The notes: a model not told the origin generated them from the letters alone. Numbered from the stretch's first letter, positions 54,975 through 63,791 are shown. The stretch: 64,000 nucleotides of DNA from Clostridium bovifaecis (GCA_009738435.1 CP046522.1:2263249-2327248); one strand, 5' to 3'. Made by a program: numbers and translations.

Positions 54975-55016
54975 TTTATCCCCCCTAGTCACACACCAAT
55001 ATTAAAGTTATCTTTA

Positions 55017-55042
55017 CCTCTGCAACCTTTCGATTGCAGAGG
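55017..55042 (-). terminator. Intra-operon hairpin between binding protein and permease
   Basis: CCTCTGCAA / TTGCAGAGG (55017-55025, 55034-55042) with little T-tract. Such stems often stabilise or partly terminate the abundant binding-protein transcript. Confidence 0.7.
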
Positions 55043-55056
55043 CTTCTGGCTTGCTA

Positions 55057-55893
55057 TTACTTTTTGTATGCATCATATCCAAACCATTTAACTGAAAGCT
55101 TTGATAAAGTTCCATCCTCTTTTAACCCATTTACAGCCTTTTGTACTTCATCTTTTAACTCCACATCTTCTTTTCTGTATCCTATACCCATAGGCTCCTC
55201 ACTTACCATTTCATCTAATACTACAAACTCGCCTGGCTTTTTAGATATATAATATCCACCAACTTGAGCATCCATTATAACCGCATCTACTCTCCCTATT
55301 GCAAGTTCACTAAATGCCTCAGTTATTTTTCCGTATTTCTTAAGCTCCTTAATGTCTTTTAGATTAGACTCTGCAGCCTTTTGCCCAGTACTCCCAAGCT
55401 GACATCCAATTGTCTTACCTTTTAAGTCTGCAAGTGTTTTAATAGAATCATTTCCGCTCTTAACTGCTATTACCTGACCACCCATTACATATGGTTCTGA
55501 AAAGCCTATCGATTTTTTTCTCTCATCTGTAATACTTAATCCAGACATTATCATATCAAATTTCTTAGATTGAAGAGCTAATAATATACCATTAAATTCT
55601 GTTGTAACAATATCAAGTTTAACTCCTAGCTTTTTTGCAATTTCATTAGCTAAGTCAATATCAAAACCTACTATATTATTTTTTTCATCTCTAAACTCCA
55701 TTGGAGGATAAGCATCATCTAATCCTATAACAAGCTTCCCGGATTCTTTAACTCTTGATAGAGAATTATCTGTTTTGCTCTCTGTAGTAGATGTATTTTT
55801 TGTACTTTCACTGTCTATTTTTTTCTCTCCACACCCAACGAATAATGAAAGCCCCATAGTAATAGTTAATAAAATTGCTCCTATCTTCTTCAT
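55057..55893 (-). CDS. Polar amino-acid ABC transporter, substrate-binding lipoprotein
   Basis: 278 residues. Lipoprotein signal MKKIGAILLTITMGLSLFVGC, then a Ser/Thr-rich linker and a SBP_bac_3 domain: GKLVIGLDDAYPPMEFRDEK, NNIVGFDIDLANEIAKKLGV, MIMSGLSITDERKKSIGFSE, GKTIGCQLGSTGQKAAESNL. It delivers a polar amino acid to the permease encoded next. First gene of the operon; a 17-bp-arm palindrome lies 100 bp upstream. Confidence 0.93.
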   Translation of the reverse strand: MKKIGAILLTITMGLSLFVGCGEKKIDSESTKNTSTTESKTDNSLSRVKESGKLVIGLDDAYPPMEFRDEKNNIVGFDIDLANEIAKKLGVKLDIVTTEFNGILLALQSKKFDMIMSGLSITDERKKSIGFSEPYVMGGQVIAVKSGNDSIKTLADLKGKTIGCQLGSTGQKAAESNLKDIKELKKYGKITEAFSELAIGRVDAVIMDAQVGGYYISKKPGEFVVLDEMVSEEPMGIGYRKEDVELKDEVQKAVNGLKEDGTLSKLSVKWFGYDAYKK

Positions 55894-55992
55894 ATTTATA
55901 CTCCCCTTCTTTTTACTATTGTCGCAAATTTATGATTATATGCTAATGAGAAAACATATAACCAAGTTTTATTAATGATAATTATACATTTA

Positions 55993-56034
55993 TTATTATA
56001 AATATGCAATAGTTTATTTGCATATTTATAATAA
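55993..56034 (-). promoter_or_regulatory. Perfect 17-bp-arm palindrome upstream of amino-acid ABC operon
   Basis: Arms 55993-56009 and 56018-56034, core ATTATAAATATGCAA / TTGCATATTTATAAT, 8-nt spacer. It resembles paired ArgR boxes (TGCATA-type half sites in AT-rich DNA) and the operon neighbours argG/argH, but the regulator is a guess; it could also be a cruciform or a leader hairpin. Confidence 0.5.
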
Positions 56035-56154
56035 CTTTATGTATTATTATTCACATATTTTTCAGATTCTTTTATTTATTCATCATATCAAATCATCAAT
56101 TTGATGATTAATATAGGGTTTTTATAAGTATATTTATGCTATACATATAAAAAA

Positions 56155-56177
56155 GATATGCATACTCAATGCATATC
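56155..56177 (-). terminator. Terminator after isocitrate dehydrogenase gene
   Basis: GATATGCAT / ATGCATATC stem followed by TTTTTTATATG on the minus strand. Confidence 0.8.
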
Positions 56178-56201
56178 CTTCTACAAAACATTTATTTGTA
56201 A

Positions 56202-57200
56202 TTATAAATTTTTTATTATCTCCTCTGCAAATTCCGTAGTTTTAGTATTACCACCTAAATCAGAAGTAACAGCTTTCCCTTCACTTAATACTCTTGCTAG
56301 TGCATTATCAATTCTTTCTGCTGCTTCAAATTCTCCTAAATGTCGTAACATCATAACTCCAGTTAATATAGCAGCTGTAGGATTAGCTATATTTTGTCCA
56401 GCGATGTCTGGTGCAGAACCGTGAACAGCTTCAAAAACAGCTGTATCCTCTCCTATGTTTGCTCCTGGAACAACTCCAAGTCCTCCAACAAGACCTGCTG
56501 CCATATCTGATAAAATATCTCCATAAAGGTTTGGCATTACAAGTACATCATATTTTTCTGGACTTTGAACTAGTCTCATGCTCATAGCATCTACGATCAT
56601 ATCAGAGAATTCAATGTCTCTATGTGCTGCCGCTATTTCCCTTGCACATCTTAAGAAAAGTCCATCAGATAGCTTCATTATATTTGCCTTGTGAACCGCT
56701 GTTACTTTTTTTCTTCCTTGCTTTTCAGCAATATCAAAAGCAAATTCAACTATTCTATCACTAGCTTTTTTAGTTATTATTTTTATACTTTCTGCTGCTA
56801 TATCTCCTATACTATGTTCAATTCCTGCATATAGATCTTCTGTATTCTCCCTAACTATTATAAGATCCACCTTTTCGTATCTAGAAGGTACACCTTTATA
56901 TGTTTTTACAGGTCTTACATTAGCATAAAGATCTAACGCTTGTCTTAATCCTACATTTACGCTTCTAAATCCCTTTCCTACTGGTGTAGTTACTGGTCCT
57001 TTAATAGCGACTTTATTTTTCTTTATACTTTCTATTACATGCTCTGGAAGAGGAGTTCCGTATTCCTCAATAACCCCTTCCCCCGCATCTACTATATCCC
57101 AGTTAATTTCGACTCCACTAGCATCTATAACAGCTTTAGCCGCCCCCATTACTTCCGGACCTATTCCATCCCCTGGAATCAATGTTATATTATAACTCAT
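56202..57200 (-). CDS. NAD-type isocitrate dehydrogenase (decarboxylating dehydrogenase family)
   Basis: 332 residues. [11 protein letters not shown] start, [47 protein letters not shown] and [19 protein letters not shown] are the homoisocitrate/isocitrate/isopropylmalate dehydrogenase motifs. The ENTEDLYAG loop and the aconitase partner 120 bp upstream favour isocitrate over isopropylmalate. It makes 2-oxoglutarate for glutamate in an incomplete TCA branch. AAGGGGGAGAAAGCA precedes the ATG. Confidence 0.9.
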   Translation of the reverse strand: MSYNITLIPGDGIGPEVMGAAKAVIDASGVEINWDIVDAGEGVIEEYGTPLPEHVIESIKKNKVAIKGPVTTPVGKGFRSVNVGLRQALDLYANVRPVKTYKGVPSRYEKVDLIIVRENTEDLYAGIEHSIGDIAAESIKIITKKASDRIVEFAFDIAEKQGRKKVTAVHKANIMKLSDGLFLRCAREIAAAHRDIEFSDMIVDAMSMRLVQSPEKYDVLVMPNLYGDILSDMAAGLVGGLGVVPGANIGEDTAVFEAVHGSAPDIAGQNIANPTAAILTGVMMLRHLGEFEAAERIDNALARVLSEGKAVTSDLGGNTKTTEFAEEIIKNL

Positions 57201-57217
57201 TGCTTTCTCCCCCTTTT

Positions 57218-57318
57218 ATTAGTCTCTAATCCCTAGTCTCTATTAGCTGATTATTACTTTTATAGCGGCCAGTGACTAGCGATTAGCGATTTTTCTTTAT
57301 ACTAGCACCTAGCATCTA
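57218..57318. repeat. Dispersed CTAGTCTCTAATC-type repeat in acn-icd gap
   Basis: Contains TAGTCTCTAATCCCTAGTCTC, GTGACTAGCGATTAGCGAT and CACCTAGCATCTAAC. These words recur in E1/E2 and near 8150, 28160 and 35990. No gene; the ribosome site for icd is after it. Confidence 0.55.
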
Positions 57319-57319
57319 A

Positions 57320-59233
57320 CTATCTTATGCTATTTATAAGTCCACCTTTTAGAATCATAGTCTTTTGTCTTTCTGAAAGCTGCAGCTTCATGGTGTACTC
57401 TTTATCTTTTGTCTTATTCTTAACTATAACCTGCCCTTCTTCAACGCCCTTGTGGGTATCTATTATTAAAAGCTCATCAAATTCATCGATATTATCATAA
57501 TCATCAATATTTTCAAATACTAATGGCATTATTCCGTTATTTATTAGGTTGGCCATGTGTATTCTTGCAAAAGATTTAGCAAGTACAGCTTTTATTCCAA
57601 GATAAAGGGGAACTAATGCTGCATGCTCTCTACTTGAACCTTGACCATAGTTTGCTCCTCCAATTATAAATCCTCCACCATTTTCCTTTGCTCTATTTGG
57701 AAACTCTGGATTGCAAGGTGCAAGACAATAATCTGACAAATAAGGTATATTAGATCTAAATGGTAAAAGCTTCGCATTAGATGGCATTATATGATCAGTA
57801 GTTATATTATCCCCTACCTTTATCAATGCTTTTCCTTCCACTATGTCTTTAAGTTCTTCTCCTTTAGGAAAAGGTTTGATATTTGGTCCACGCACAACTT
57901 CAATTTCTTCTCCATTCTCTGCTGGCTTTACTATAAGATTATCATTAATTAAGAATTGTTTTGGTACTTCTATCTCTGGCGCTTCTCCAAATTCTCTAGG
58001 ATCTGAAATATATCCTGTCAACGCTGATACTGCTGCAATTTCAGGGCTTACAAGGTATACGCCTGCAGACTTTGTTCCACATCTTCCTTCAAAGTTTCTA
58101 TTTATAGTCCTTAATGATACTGCATCACTGGCTGGTGCCTGTCCCATACCTATACATGGTCCACAGCCTGATTCTATTATTCTTGCTCCAGATGCAATCA
58201 TCTTTGCAAGAGCCCCATTCTCTGCTAACATGTTTAGCACTTGCTTAGAACCTGGTCCTATAACCAAAGATACATCTTCATTTATAGTTTTTCCTTCTAA
58301 AATCTCTGCAACCTTCATCATATCTGTATAAGAAGAGTTGGTACAACTTCCTATAGTAACTTGGTTAACTTTAACTCCCCTTAATTCTAACACATTAACT
58401 ACATTGTCTGGACTATGAGGACATGCAACCAAAGGTTCTAATTCACTTAAATTTATTTCTATAACTTCATCATAAATTGCATCTTCATCAGCCTTAACTT
58501 CATTAAAATCTTCTTCTCTATGTTGAGCCTTTAGAAATTTTAAAGTAACTTCATCACTTGGGAATATAGAAGTAGTAGCTCCTAGTTCTGCTCCCATATT
58601 AGTTATAGTGGCCCTTTCTGGAACTGATAAAGTTCTTACTCCTTCTCCACCATATTCAAAAATCTTATCTACTCCACCTTTTACAGTAAGCCTTCTTAAA
58701 AGCTCTAATATTATATCTTTTGCAGAAACCCAAGGATTTAGTTTTCCCTTAAGTTCTACCTTCACAACTTTAGGAGTTTTTATATAATATTCACCACCGC
58801 CCATAGCCACTGCAACGTCAAGTCCCCCAGCTCCAATTCCAATCATTCCTATGCCTCCTGCTGTTGGCGTGTGGCTGTCGGAACCTACAAGGGTTTGTCC
58901 TGGAATTCCAAATCTCTCAAGATGAACTTGATGGCATATACCATTACCAGGTTTTGAAAAATAAATTCCATGCTTTTTAGTAACCGTTTGTATATATCTA
59001 TGATCATCCGCATTTTCAGGACCTGTTTGCAGCATATTATGATCTATATACGCTACAGATCTCCTTGTTTTAACCTTATCTACGCCAAGTGCTTCAAACT
59101 GTAAGTAAGCCATTGTCCCTGTAGAGTCTTGAGTCAAGGTTTGATCTATTCTAATCCCTATCTCACTACCTTTTTCTATTTCTCCAATTACCAAATGTTC
59201 TCTTAAAATTTTTTCTACAATATTATAGCCCAT
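57320..59233 (-). CDS. Aconitate hydratase
   Basis: 637 residues, the short (mitochondrial-like) aconitase form. Cluster ligands in VTIGSCTNSSYTDMMK and IIESGCGPCIGMGQAP; substrate residues in VGSDSHTPTAGGIGMIG, GGANYGQGSSREHAALVP. It isomerises citrate to isocitrate. AAAGGGGCTGAAAAAT precedes the ATG. icd follows 120 bp downstream; citrate synthase is not in the window. Confidence 0.94.
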   Translation of the reverse strand: MGYNIVEKILREHLVIGEIEKGSEIGIRIDQTLTQDSTGTMAYLQFEALGVDKVKTRRSVAYIDHNMLQTGPENADDHRYIQTVTKKHGIYFSKPGNGICHQVHLERFGIPGQTLVGSDSHTPTAGGIGMIGIGAGGLDVAVAMGGGEYYIKTPKVVKVELKGKLNPWVSAKDIILELLRRLTVKGGVDKIFEYGGEGVRTLSVPERATITNMGAELGATTSIFPSDEVTLKFLKAQHREEDFNEVKADEDAIYDEVIEINLSELEPLVACPHSPDNVVNVLELRGVKVNQVTIGSCTNSSYTDMMKVAEILEGKTINEDVSLVIGPGSKQVLNMLAENGALAKMIASGARIIESGCGPCIGMGQAPASDAVSLRTINRNFEGRCGTKSAGVYLVSPEIAAVSALTGYISDPREFGEAPEIEVPKQFLINDNLIVKPAENGEEIEVVRGPNIKPFPKGEELKDIVEGKALIKVGDNITTDHIMPSNAKLLPFRSNIPYLSDYCLAPCNPEFPNRAKENGGGFIIGGANYGQGSSREHAALVPLYLGIKAVLAKSFARIHMANLINNGIMPLVFENIDDYDNIDEFDELLIIDTHKGVEEGQVIVKNKTKDKEYTMKLQLSERQKTMILKGGLINSIR

Positions 59234-59503
59234 ATTTTTCAGCCCCTTTTTTTAGATTATTTATATATAATAAGATTAATCTATGAATTAATAATATATA
59301 TATGTCATATTTATACACGATTATATCATATTTATAGGTTATTATCAAAATTTTTTGCAACATTTCTATATAAATTATTCATTTTTGCAAAAATAATTAG
59401 TTACCACCTATTTTGTAATTGATTATTATTCCCTATTGATATGCATTATCATTAATGGTATTATATAAATTAATTTAGCGTATACTAAAAAGAGGTGATT
59501 TAT

Positions 59504-60955
59504 TTGTTTGAAAATATTAAAAATAATAATATTTATAAGAATTTATATAATGGTGAATGGATAGAATCTATTAATCCACCTATAGATATCATTTCTCCCA
59601 TAGACAATACATCATTTGGTAAAATTCAGTCTATGAATGAAAAAGAAGTGAATACAACTGTTACGAATGCTAAGCTATCTCAAATTACTTGGGGAGAAAC
59701 TCCTATAAATGAAAGAGCAGGTATATTACACAAAGCCGCAGAGATTTTATTAGAAAATAAACATGAATTATCCCTTATACTCCAAAAGGAAATTGCTAAG
59801 GATAAAAAATCCTCACTTTCAGAAATTGAAAGAACTGCAGACTTTATCAAATTTACAGCTGATGAAGGAAAACATCTCCATGGGGAAACTGTAGGATCTG
59901 AAAATTTTCCTGGATTTAAGAAAAATAAGATTTCCTTTGTAACTAGAGTACCTGTAGGCGTAGTTCTTGCTATTTCTCCTTTTAATTATCCGATAAACCT
60001 TGCAGCTTCTAAGATAGCTCCTGCTCTAATTGCTGGAAATAGTGTAGTTTTGAAACCTGCAACTCAGGGTGCTATATCTACGCTTTATCTTGCTGAAGTG
60101 TTTAATAAAGCTGGCCTTCCAAAGGGAGTTTTAAATACAATCACTGGCAAAGGCTCTGTTATCGGCGATTATATAGTAACTCATAAGGATATAAATTTCA
60201 TTAATTTTACTGGAAGCTCTGAGGTTGGAAGACATATAGCTTCAATTGCTGGAATGGTCCCTATGCTTATGGAACTTGGTGGGAAAGATGCTGCTTTAGT
60301 CTTAAAGGATGCTGATTTAGAAAAAACCGCAGACAATATAATATCTGGTGCATTTAGCTATTCTGGCCAAAGATGTACTGCTGTAAAGAGAGTTTTGGTT
60401 GAGGAAGAAGTAGCAGATAGTCTAGTAGAAAAACTTAAAGAAAGAGTAGAAAAATTAAAAATAGGAAGCCCTGAAGATGAGGTAGATATTACTCCTTTAA
60501 TAAGCAGCGAAGCTGCTGACTATGTTGAAGGACTAATAGAAGATGCTATAGCTAAAGGTGCTTCTTTAATCACCAGAAGCAAAAGGAAGGGCAATTTAAT
60601 TTATCCTGTTCTTTTTGATAAAGTCACTACTGAAATGAAAATTGCTTGGGAAGAACCTTTTGGTCCTGTATTGCCAGTAATCCGAGTTAAAGATATTGAT
60701 GAAGCCATAAAGATAGCTAATGCTTCCCAATACGGGCTTCAATCCTCTATATTTACCAAGGATATAGATAAAGCTTTTTATATTGCAAATAAATTAGAGG
60801 TTGGAACAGTACAGATTAATAATAAAACTGAGAGAGGACCTGATAATTTTCCTTTCCTAGGGGTAAAATCTTCTGGAATGGGAACTCAGGGTGTAAGATA
60901 TAGCATAGAAGCTATGAGCAGACCCAAAGCCATAGTTATAAATATTGAAAACTGA
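59504..60955 (+). CDS. gapN: Non-phosphorylating NADP-dependent glyceraldehyde-3-phosphate dehydrogenase
   Basis: 483 residues, aldehyde dehydrogenase superfamily. ISPFNYPINLAASKIAPALI, FTGSSEVGRHIAS, LMELGGKDAALVL (catalytic Glu) and GAFSYSGQRCTAVKRVLV (catalytic Cys) with NNKTERGPDNFPFLGVKSSG (in part) near the C-terminus fit GapN. It oxidises glyceraldehyde-3-phosphate straight to 3-phosphoglycerate with NADPH formation, as in clostridia lacking an oxidative pentose pathway. The TTG at 59504 is favoured by AGAGGTGATTTAT; the GTG at 59495 is within that site. Confidence 0.9.
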   Translation: MFENIKNNNIYKNLYNGEWIESINPPIDIISPIDNTSFGKIQSMNEKEVNTTVTNAKLSQITWGETPINERAGILHKAAEILLENKHELSLILQKEIAKDKKSSLSEIERTADFIKFTADEGKHLHGETVGSENFPGFKKNKISFVTRVPVGVVLAISPFNYPINLAASKIAPALIAGNSVVLKPATQGAISTLYLAEVFNKAGLPKGVLNTITGKGSVIGDYIVTHKDINFINFTGSSEVGRHIASIAGMVPMLMELGGKDAALVLKDADLEKTADNIISGAFSYSGQRCTAVKRVLVEEEVADSLVEKLKERVEKLKIGSPEDEVDITPLISSEAADYVEGLIEDAIAKGASLITRSKRKGNLIYPVLFDKVTTEMKIAWEEPFGPVLPVIRVKDIDEAIKIANASQYGLQSSIFTKDIDKAFYIANKLEVGTVQINNKTERGPDNFPFLGVKSSGMGTQGVRYSIEAMSRPKAIVINIEN

Positions 60956-60962
60956 TAAAAAG

Positions 60963-61005
60963 AAAGTTCATAGCAACATATGATATGCATATTGCTATGA
61001 ACTTT
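60963..61005. terminator. Bidirectional terminator after gapN
   Basis: Perfect 14-bp stem AAAGTTCATAGCAA / TTGCTATGAACTTT, 15-nt loop. It overlaps the end of the convergent RHS fragment. Confidence 0.8.
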
Positions 61006-61384
61006 ACATTCTACTTATGGACATGTTCTCATATTTTACTTCTGGGAATGGCTTACCCCAAGAATCGTAGGTATAACTTACAACCTGAGTACCGCTCTTA
61101 TCATATAATCCTAGTTTATCTTTCCAGTTATCATCGTCATAACCATAATCATAATTCTTTATAACATCTCCTAGTACTTCTGTAGTATAACCATACTCTT
61201 TCTTACTTGTTATATTTCCTCCACCATCATAAGAGTATGTTATAGTCTTGTTTAATACTTCATTATCTTCTCTTATAAGCTGATTCAATCCATCATAGTA
61301 ATATGTTATTACTTTTCCATCTTCAGTAATTGTTTTAATATTACCATTAGCATACTTATATTTTAAGGAAGTTCTATAGCCAAG
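61004..61384 (-). pseudogene. RHS/YD-repeat protein fragment
   Basis: An open frame of ~126 codons, starting after a TAG. It reads YKYANGNIKTITEDGKVITY, YYDGLNQLIREDNEVLNKT, ITYSYDGGGNITSKKEYGYT and VVSYTYDSWGKPFPEVKY. YDGLNQL, YSYDGGGNI and YTYDSWGKP are YD/RHS repeats as in WapA-type wall proteins. Both the 5' part and the expected C-terminal core are missing. Confidence 0.8.
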
Positions 61385-61432
61385 CTATAGAACTAAGCGA
61401 TTCACACCAAATTAGAAATTTGGGTTCTCTAC

Positions 61433-61606
61433 TTAAGATTTTGGTTCTCTGCTTATCTTTCCATTATTGTCTATTTCACTTACTTTTGTTGTTGTAGTAT
61501 TTGCAGCAGCTCCCGCTTCAAAGGCATATTTTGTATTGTAATTAAATATCCCTGTATTTAGTGCCCTGTCAGTTAGTCTTCCTAAACTGTCATATTTATC
61601 TGATGA
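61433..61606 (-). pseudogene. RHS repeat fragment
   Basis: Open frame reading SSDKYDSLGRLTDRALNTGIF, NYNTKYAFEAGAAANTTTTK and VSEIDNNGKIS, then a stop. YDSLGRL is an RHS repeat. The next RHS fragment continues after a ~50-100-nt non-coding insert containing GTTCTATAG/CTATAGAAC and CCAAATT/AAATTTGG hairpins, so both pieces came from one gene. Confidence 0.75.
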
Positions 61607-61610
61607 TTAC

Positions 61611-61713
61611 CCGCTCTAATACTTCCATCTTTTTCAAAGTGGAAGTAAAGAGCGGCTACATCCCTAGATAACGATTTCTAAGCCTCAGGTGGAGTAAAAA
61701 CTCCATCTGAAGC
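61611..61713. repeat. Hairpin-rich insert in the RHS gene
   Basis: Two stems: CCGCTCT...AGAGCGG with inner ACTTCCA/TGGAAGT (61611-61655), and GCCTCAGGTGGAGT / ACTCCATCTGAAGC (61682-61713). It separates the LamG and RHS fragments. It recalls transposon-end (IS605-type) structures, but this is a resemblance from memory only. Confidence 0.5.
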
Positions 61714-62108
61714 TAAGAACTCTGTTTATAGCTTACCCAGTTTCCTCTTCCATTTGTGTATATGCTGTTTACTTCTTCAGAAGTTAATGCTGTATTATAG
61801 CTGCTTAGTCCTTCTAGTTGTCCATTTAGTTGATAAGCACCTGTTACTGTTCCTCCTACTGCTGTTTTTACTCCTGTAAAGTCTTTGAAGCTCGCGGTAC
61901 TTCCTGAATAAACTCTATCGTTTAGATATAGTTTTGCATTTAAGGTTGTCCCTGATACACTCCAAGTGAAGGCTGCATAGTTCCATGTGTTTACTGTTAC
62001 AGCTTCTGTAGATGTTATTAAAGTTAACCAGCCTCCGCCACTATCTCTTACGGTTAGGTTAAGCTTGTTGCTGCTATCTAAATAAATACTTAGTAAGCTT
62101 ATATTCTA
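61713..62108 (-). pseudogene. LamG/concanavalin-like domain fragment of the RHS protein
   Basis: Open frame of ~130 codons, no start. SIYLDSSNKLNLTVRDSGGG, VNTWNYAAFTWSVSGTTLNA, KLYLNDRVYSGSTASFKDF, YQLNGQLEGLSSYNTALTSE, EVNSIYTNGRGNW. The NTWNYAAFTW...LYLNDR and LEGLSSYNTALTSEEV stretches are typical of LamG-like jelly-roll domains that precede RHS repeats in large clostridial surface proteins. Confidence 0.75.
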
Positions 62109-62676
62109 TCCAAATACCAATGAAACAATGGCTGCCTCAAAACTTTGTTTTGAAACAGCCCCTTTATATTTTACTTGCAGACATACTTCCATATTTTTAA
62201 TTTTTCGAGTAGTACCACTTGCTTTTTCTCTATAAATTAACTGATTTTTTCAGCTACACTATACTCGCCCTTGGTATTTTATGGCTTCGCCCCAGAGGAA
62301 CTTCCAGAAAAAGGTCGACGCTAGGAGAGCTTTTTCTGGTTGCTATTGTAATTTATATCTGTGAAAATTTTTTCCCCGAGGTGCTATAAGATAACTCAAA
62401 GTTAGCTTATTGCTAATTGACTTTTTATTCGATTTATTTTCCATATTATATTTAAATTTAAATAAAAAGGTACCATGTAAGCTAAAACAGCCTTTTTCTG
62501 TGTCTATCTTACAGGGTACAGTTTACCTCTTTAGATTTTCTCTAAAGATATACTCTCATATTTTTATATTTCCCATGTGAAACCTACTAACTTATAGTGG
62601 ATATCAGTAATTCCGCTTGATTATGTTATAGTTTACAATGCTAAAATCGCAATTCAGTTACTATCTGCTAATAGAC
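62109..62676. other. Non-coding, structured-looking region
   Basis: No ORF. Holds CCAGAAAAAG / CTTTTTCTGG (62304-62313, 62330-62339), GGC-ttc-GCC (62283-62291), and the first copy (X) of the CCCCGAGG element at 62374-62410. The remainder to 62676 is AT-rich without clear features. Confidence 0.55.
62374..62410. repeat. CCCCGAGG hairpin element, copy X
   Basis: CCCCGAGGTGCT followed by ATAAG-at-AACT-caa-AGTT-ag-CTTAT. Same 37-nt layout as copy Y at 63755-63791, with three compensatory base-pair changes in the stem. Confidence 0.7.
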
Positions 62677-63117
62677 TTAATATAATATAAATATAAGACT
62701 TATTGTAACAATTGTAAGAAACACCAATGTTAGTATTCCCACAGTTCTAAGCATTTTAAAATTTTCCGATTCCGGATTCTTATATATACTAATAAGCCTA
62801 AAGACTACAATTAATGCAAATAATATTGGTATAGACATAATTATGATGTTTTCATATCCTTCATTATGCAAAGTACCAAAAACATAATGTCCTATTCCAA
62901 CAATTATTCCACCTATCCCCAGCAATATAAAAGGAATAACTTCTAACAAAGTTTTACCTTTCTTTATATTATATATCACATATATTATAAGATATATCGC
63001 TAATAATACTGGAATTATAATTTGTAATGTATATGGTAAATATCTAAATGTGGAATATACGAATATACCAAAAGCTATTGCAAAATATCTTAATGGTTCA
63101 CTAACCTTATTTTTCAC
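62677..63117 (-). CDS. Hypothetical four-helix membrane protein
   Basis: 146 residues, GTG start with AAAGGAGATGATATGTA. Four or five hydrophobic segments (YFAIAFGIFVYSTFRYLP, LQIIIPVLLAIYLIIYVIYN, VIPFILLGIGGIIVGIGHYV, IIIMSIPILFALIVVFRLI, TVGILTLVFLTIVTISLIF). Family not recognised. It follows an RHS-associated C-terminal-like gene by 26 nt, the position of an immunity gene in polymorphic-toxin loci. Confidence 0.65.
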   Translation of the reverse strand: MKNKVSEPLRYFAIAFGIFVYSTFRYLPYTLQIIIPVLLAIYLIIYVIYNIKKGKTLLEVIPFILLGIGGIIVGIGHYVFGTLHNEGYENIIIMSIPILFALIVVFRLISIYKNPESENFKMLRTVGILTLVFLTIVTISLIFILY

Positions 63118-63143
63118 TACATATCATCTCCTTTTTTACACAA

Positions 63144-63740
63144 TTAATGCATTATATCACCATATACTTTTTCTTTGATAGCTCTACCTCCGACATCAGT
63201 TAATGTACCTATAACAGTAGTAGTTATAAGTACAGTGGATACTGCAGCCGCCTCTGGTATTATCATTATACTAATCCCAACTGCAGCTCCAAATGTAGCA
63301 ACATCTATTGCTGTCCTTCCTAATCCCCCTGCAACCCCATAAGTAGTAAAATTTCCAATTGCTCCTGCTAACAATTGAGCTACTGAAAATATACCCGCAT
63401 ACTTACTTGCAAATTTGGTAGCTCTACCGACTAAATTAGTTTCTACACTTACGTAATGCGTCATATATCCTACACCACGTTCCACTAATTTTGGTGAGTA
63501 TATGTTCTTTTGTACTCTTGCATTGATCGCCATATTAGATGCAGCTGCAACTGTATTTAATGTTGCATGTTCAGTCTCTGTATTTATAATACTTTTTTTG
63601 TGGTTGTATGCATTTCCTTCTTCTATAGCACATTTCTCATCATAAGCCGGATTTATAGTTCTGAAAGAAGCTTTTCTCATCTCCGCAGTTTCTTCACCTT
63701 GGGTGAATATTGGTCTAATAGCAAAACAAATTGTGTTCAC
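63144..63740 (-). CDS. Possible orphan C-terminus of a polymorphic/RHS toxin
   Basis: 198 codons from the first ATG, but with no ribosome site, so the true N-terminus may lie in the missing RHS part. The first half is polar (RPIFTQGEETAEMRKASFRT, INPAYDEKCAIEEGNAYNHK). The second half is Gly/Ala-rich and hydrophobic (VAQLLAGAIGNFTTYGVAGG, LGRTAIDVATFGAAVGISIM, AAVSTVLITTTVIGTLTDVG), like glycine-zipper regions of membrane-acting toxins. It ends GRAIKEKVYGDIMH. Family unknown. Confidence 0.5.
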   Translation of the reverse strand: MNTICFAIRPIFTQGEETAEMRKASFRTINPAYDEKCAIEEGNAYNHKKSIINTETEHATLNTVAAASNMAINARVQKNIYSPKLVERGVGYMTHYVSVETNLVGRATKFASKYAGIFSVAQLLAGAIGNFTTYGVAGGLGRTAIDVATFGAAVGISIMIIPEAAAVSTVLITTTVIGTLTDVGGRAIKEKVYGDIMH

Positions 63741-63754
63741 AATTTGTTTACATC

Positions 63755-63791
63755 CCCCGAGGCGCTAGGAGGTGACTGGAAGTCAGCTCCT
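63755..63791. repeat. CCCCGAGG hairpin element, copy Y
   Basis: CCCCGAGGCGCT followed by AGGAG-gt-GACT-gga-AGTC-ag-CTCCT. Preceded by a CAAATTGTG/CACAATTTG hairpin (63728-63747). Same orientation as copy X. Confidence 0.7.

Noticed and set aside
56202..57200. 3-isopropylmalate dehydrogenase
   Set aside because: Aconitase is adjacent and the ENTEDLYAG loop fits isocitrate dehydrogenase better; no leu genes nearby.
61611..61713. Confident call of an IS605 end or group I intron piece in the RHS gene
   Set aside because: Only a general resemblance of stems; no transposase, TnpB or intron core sequence is present.
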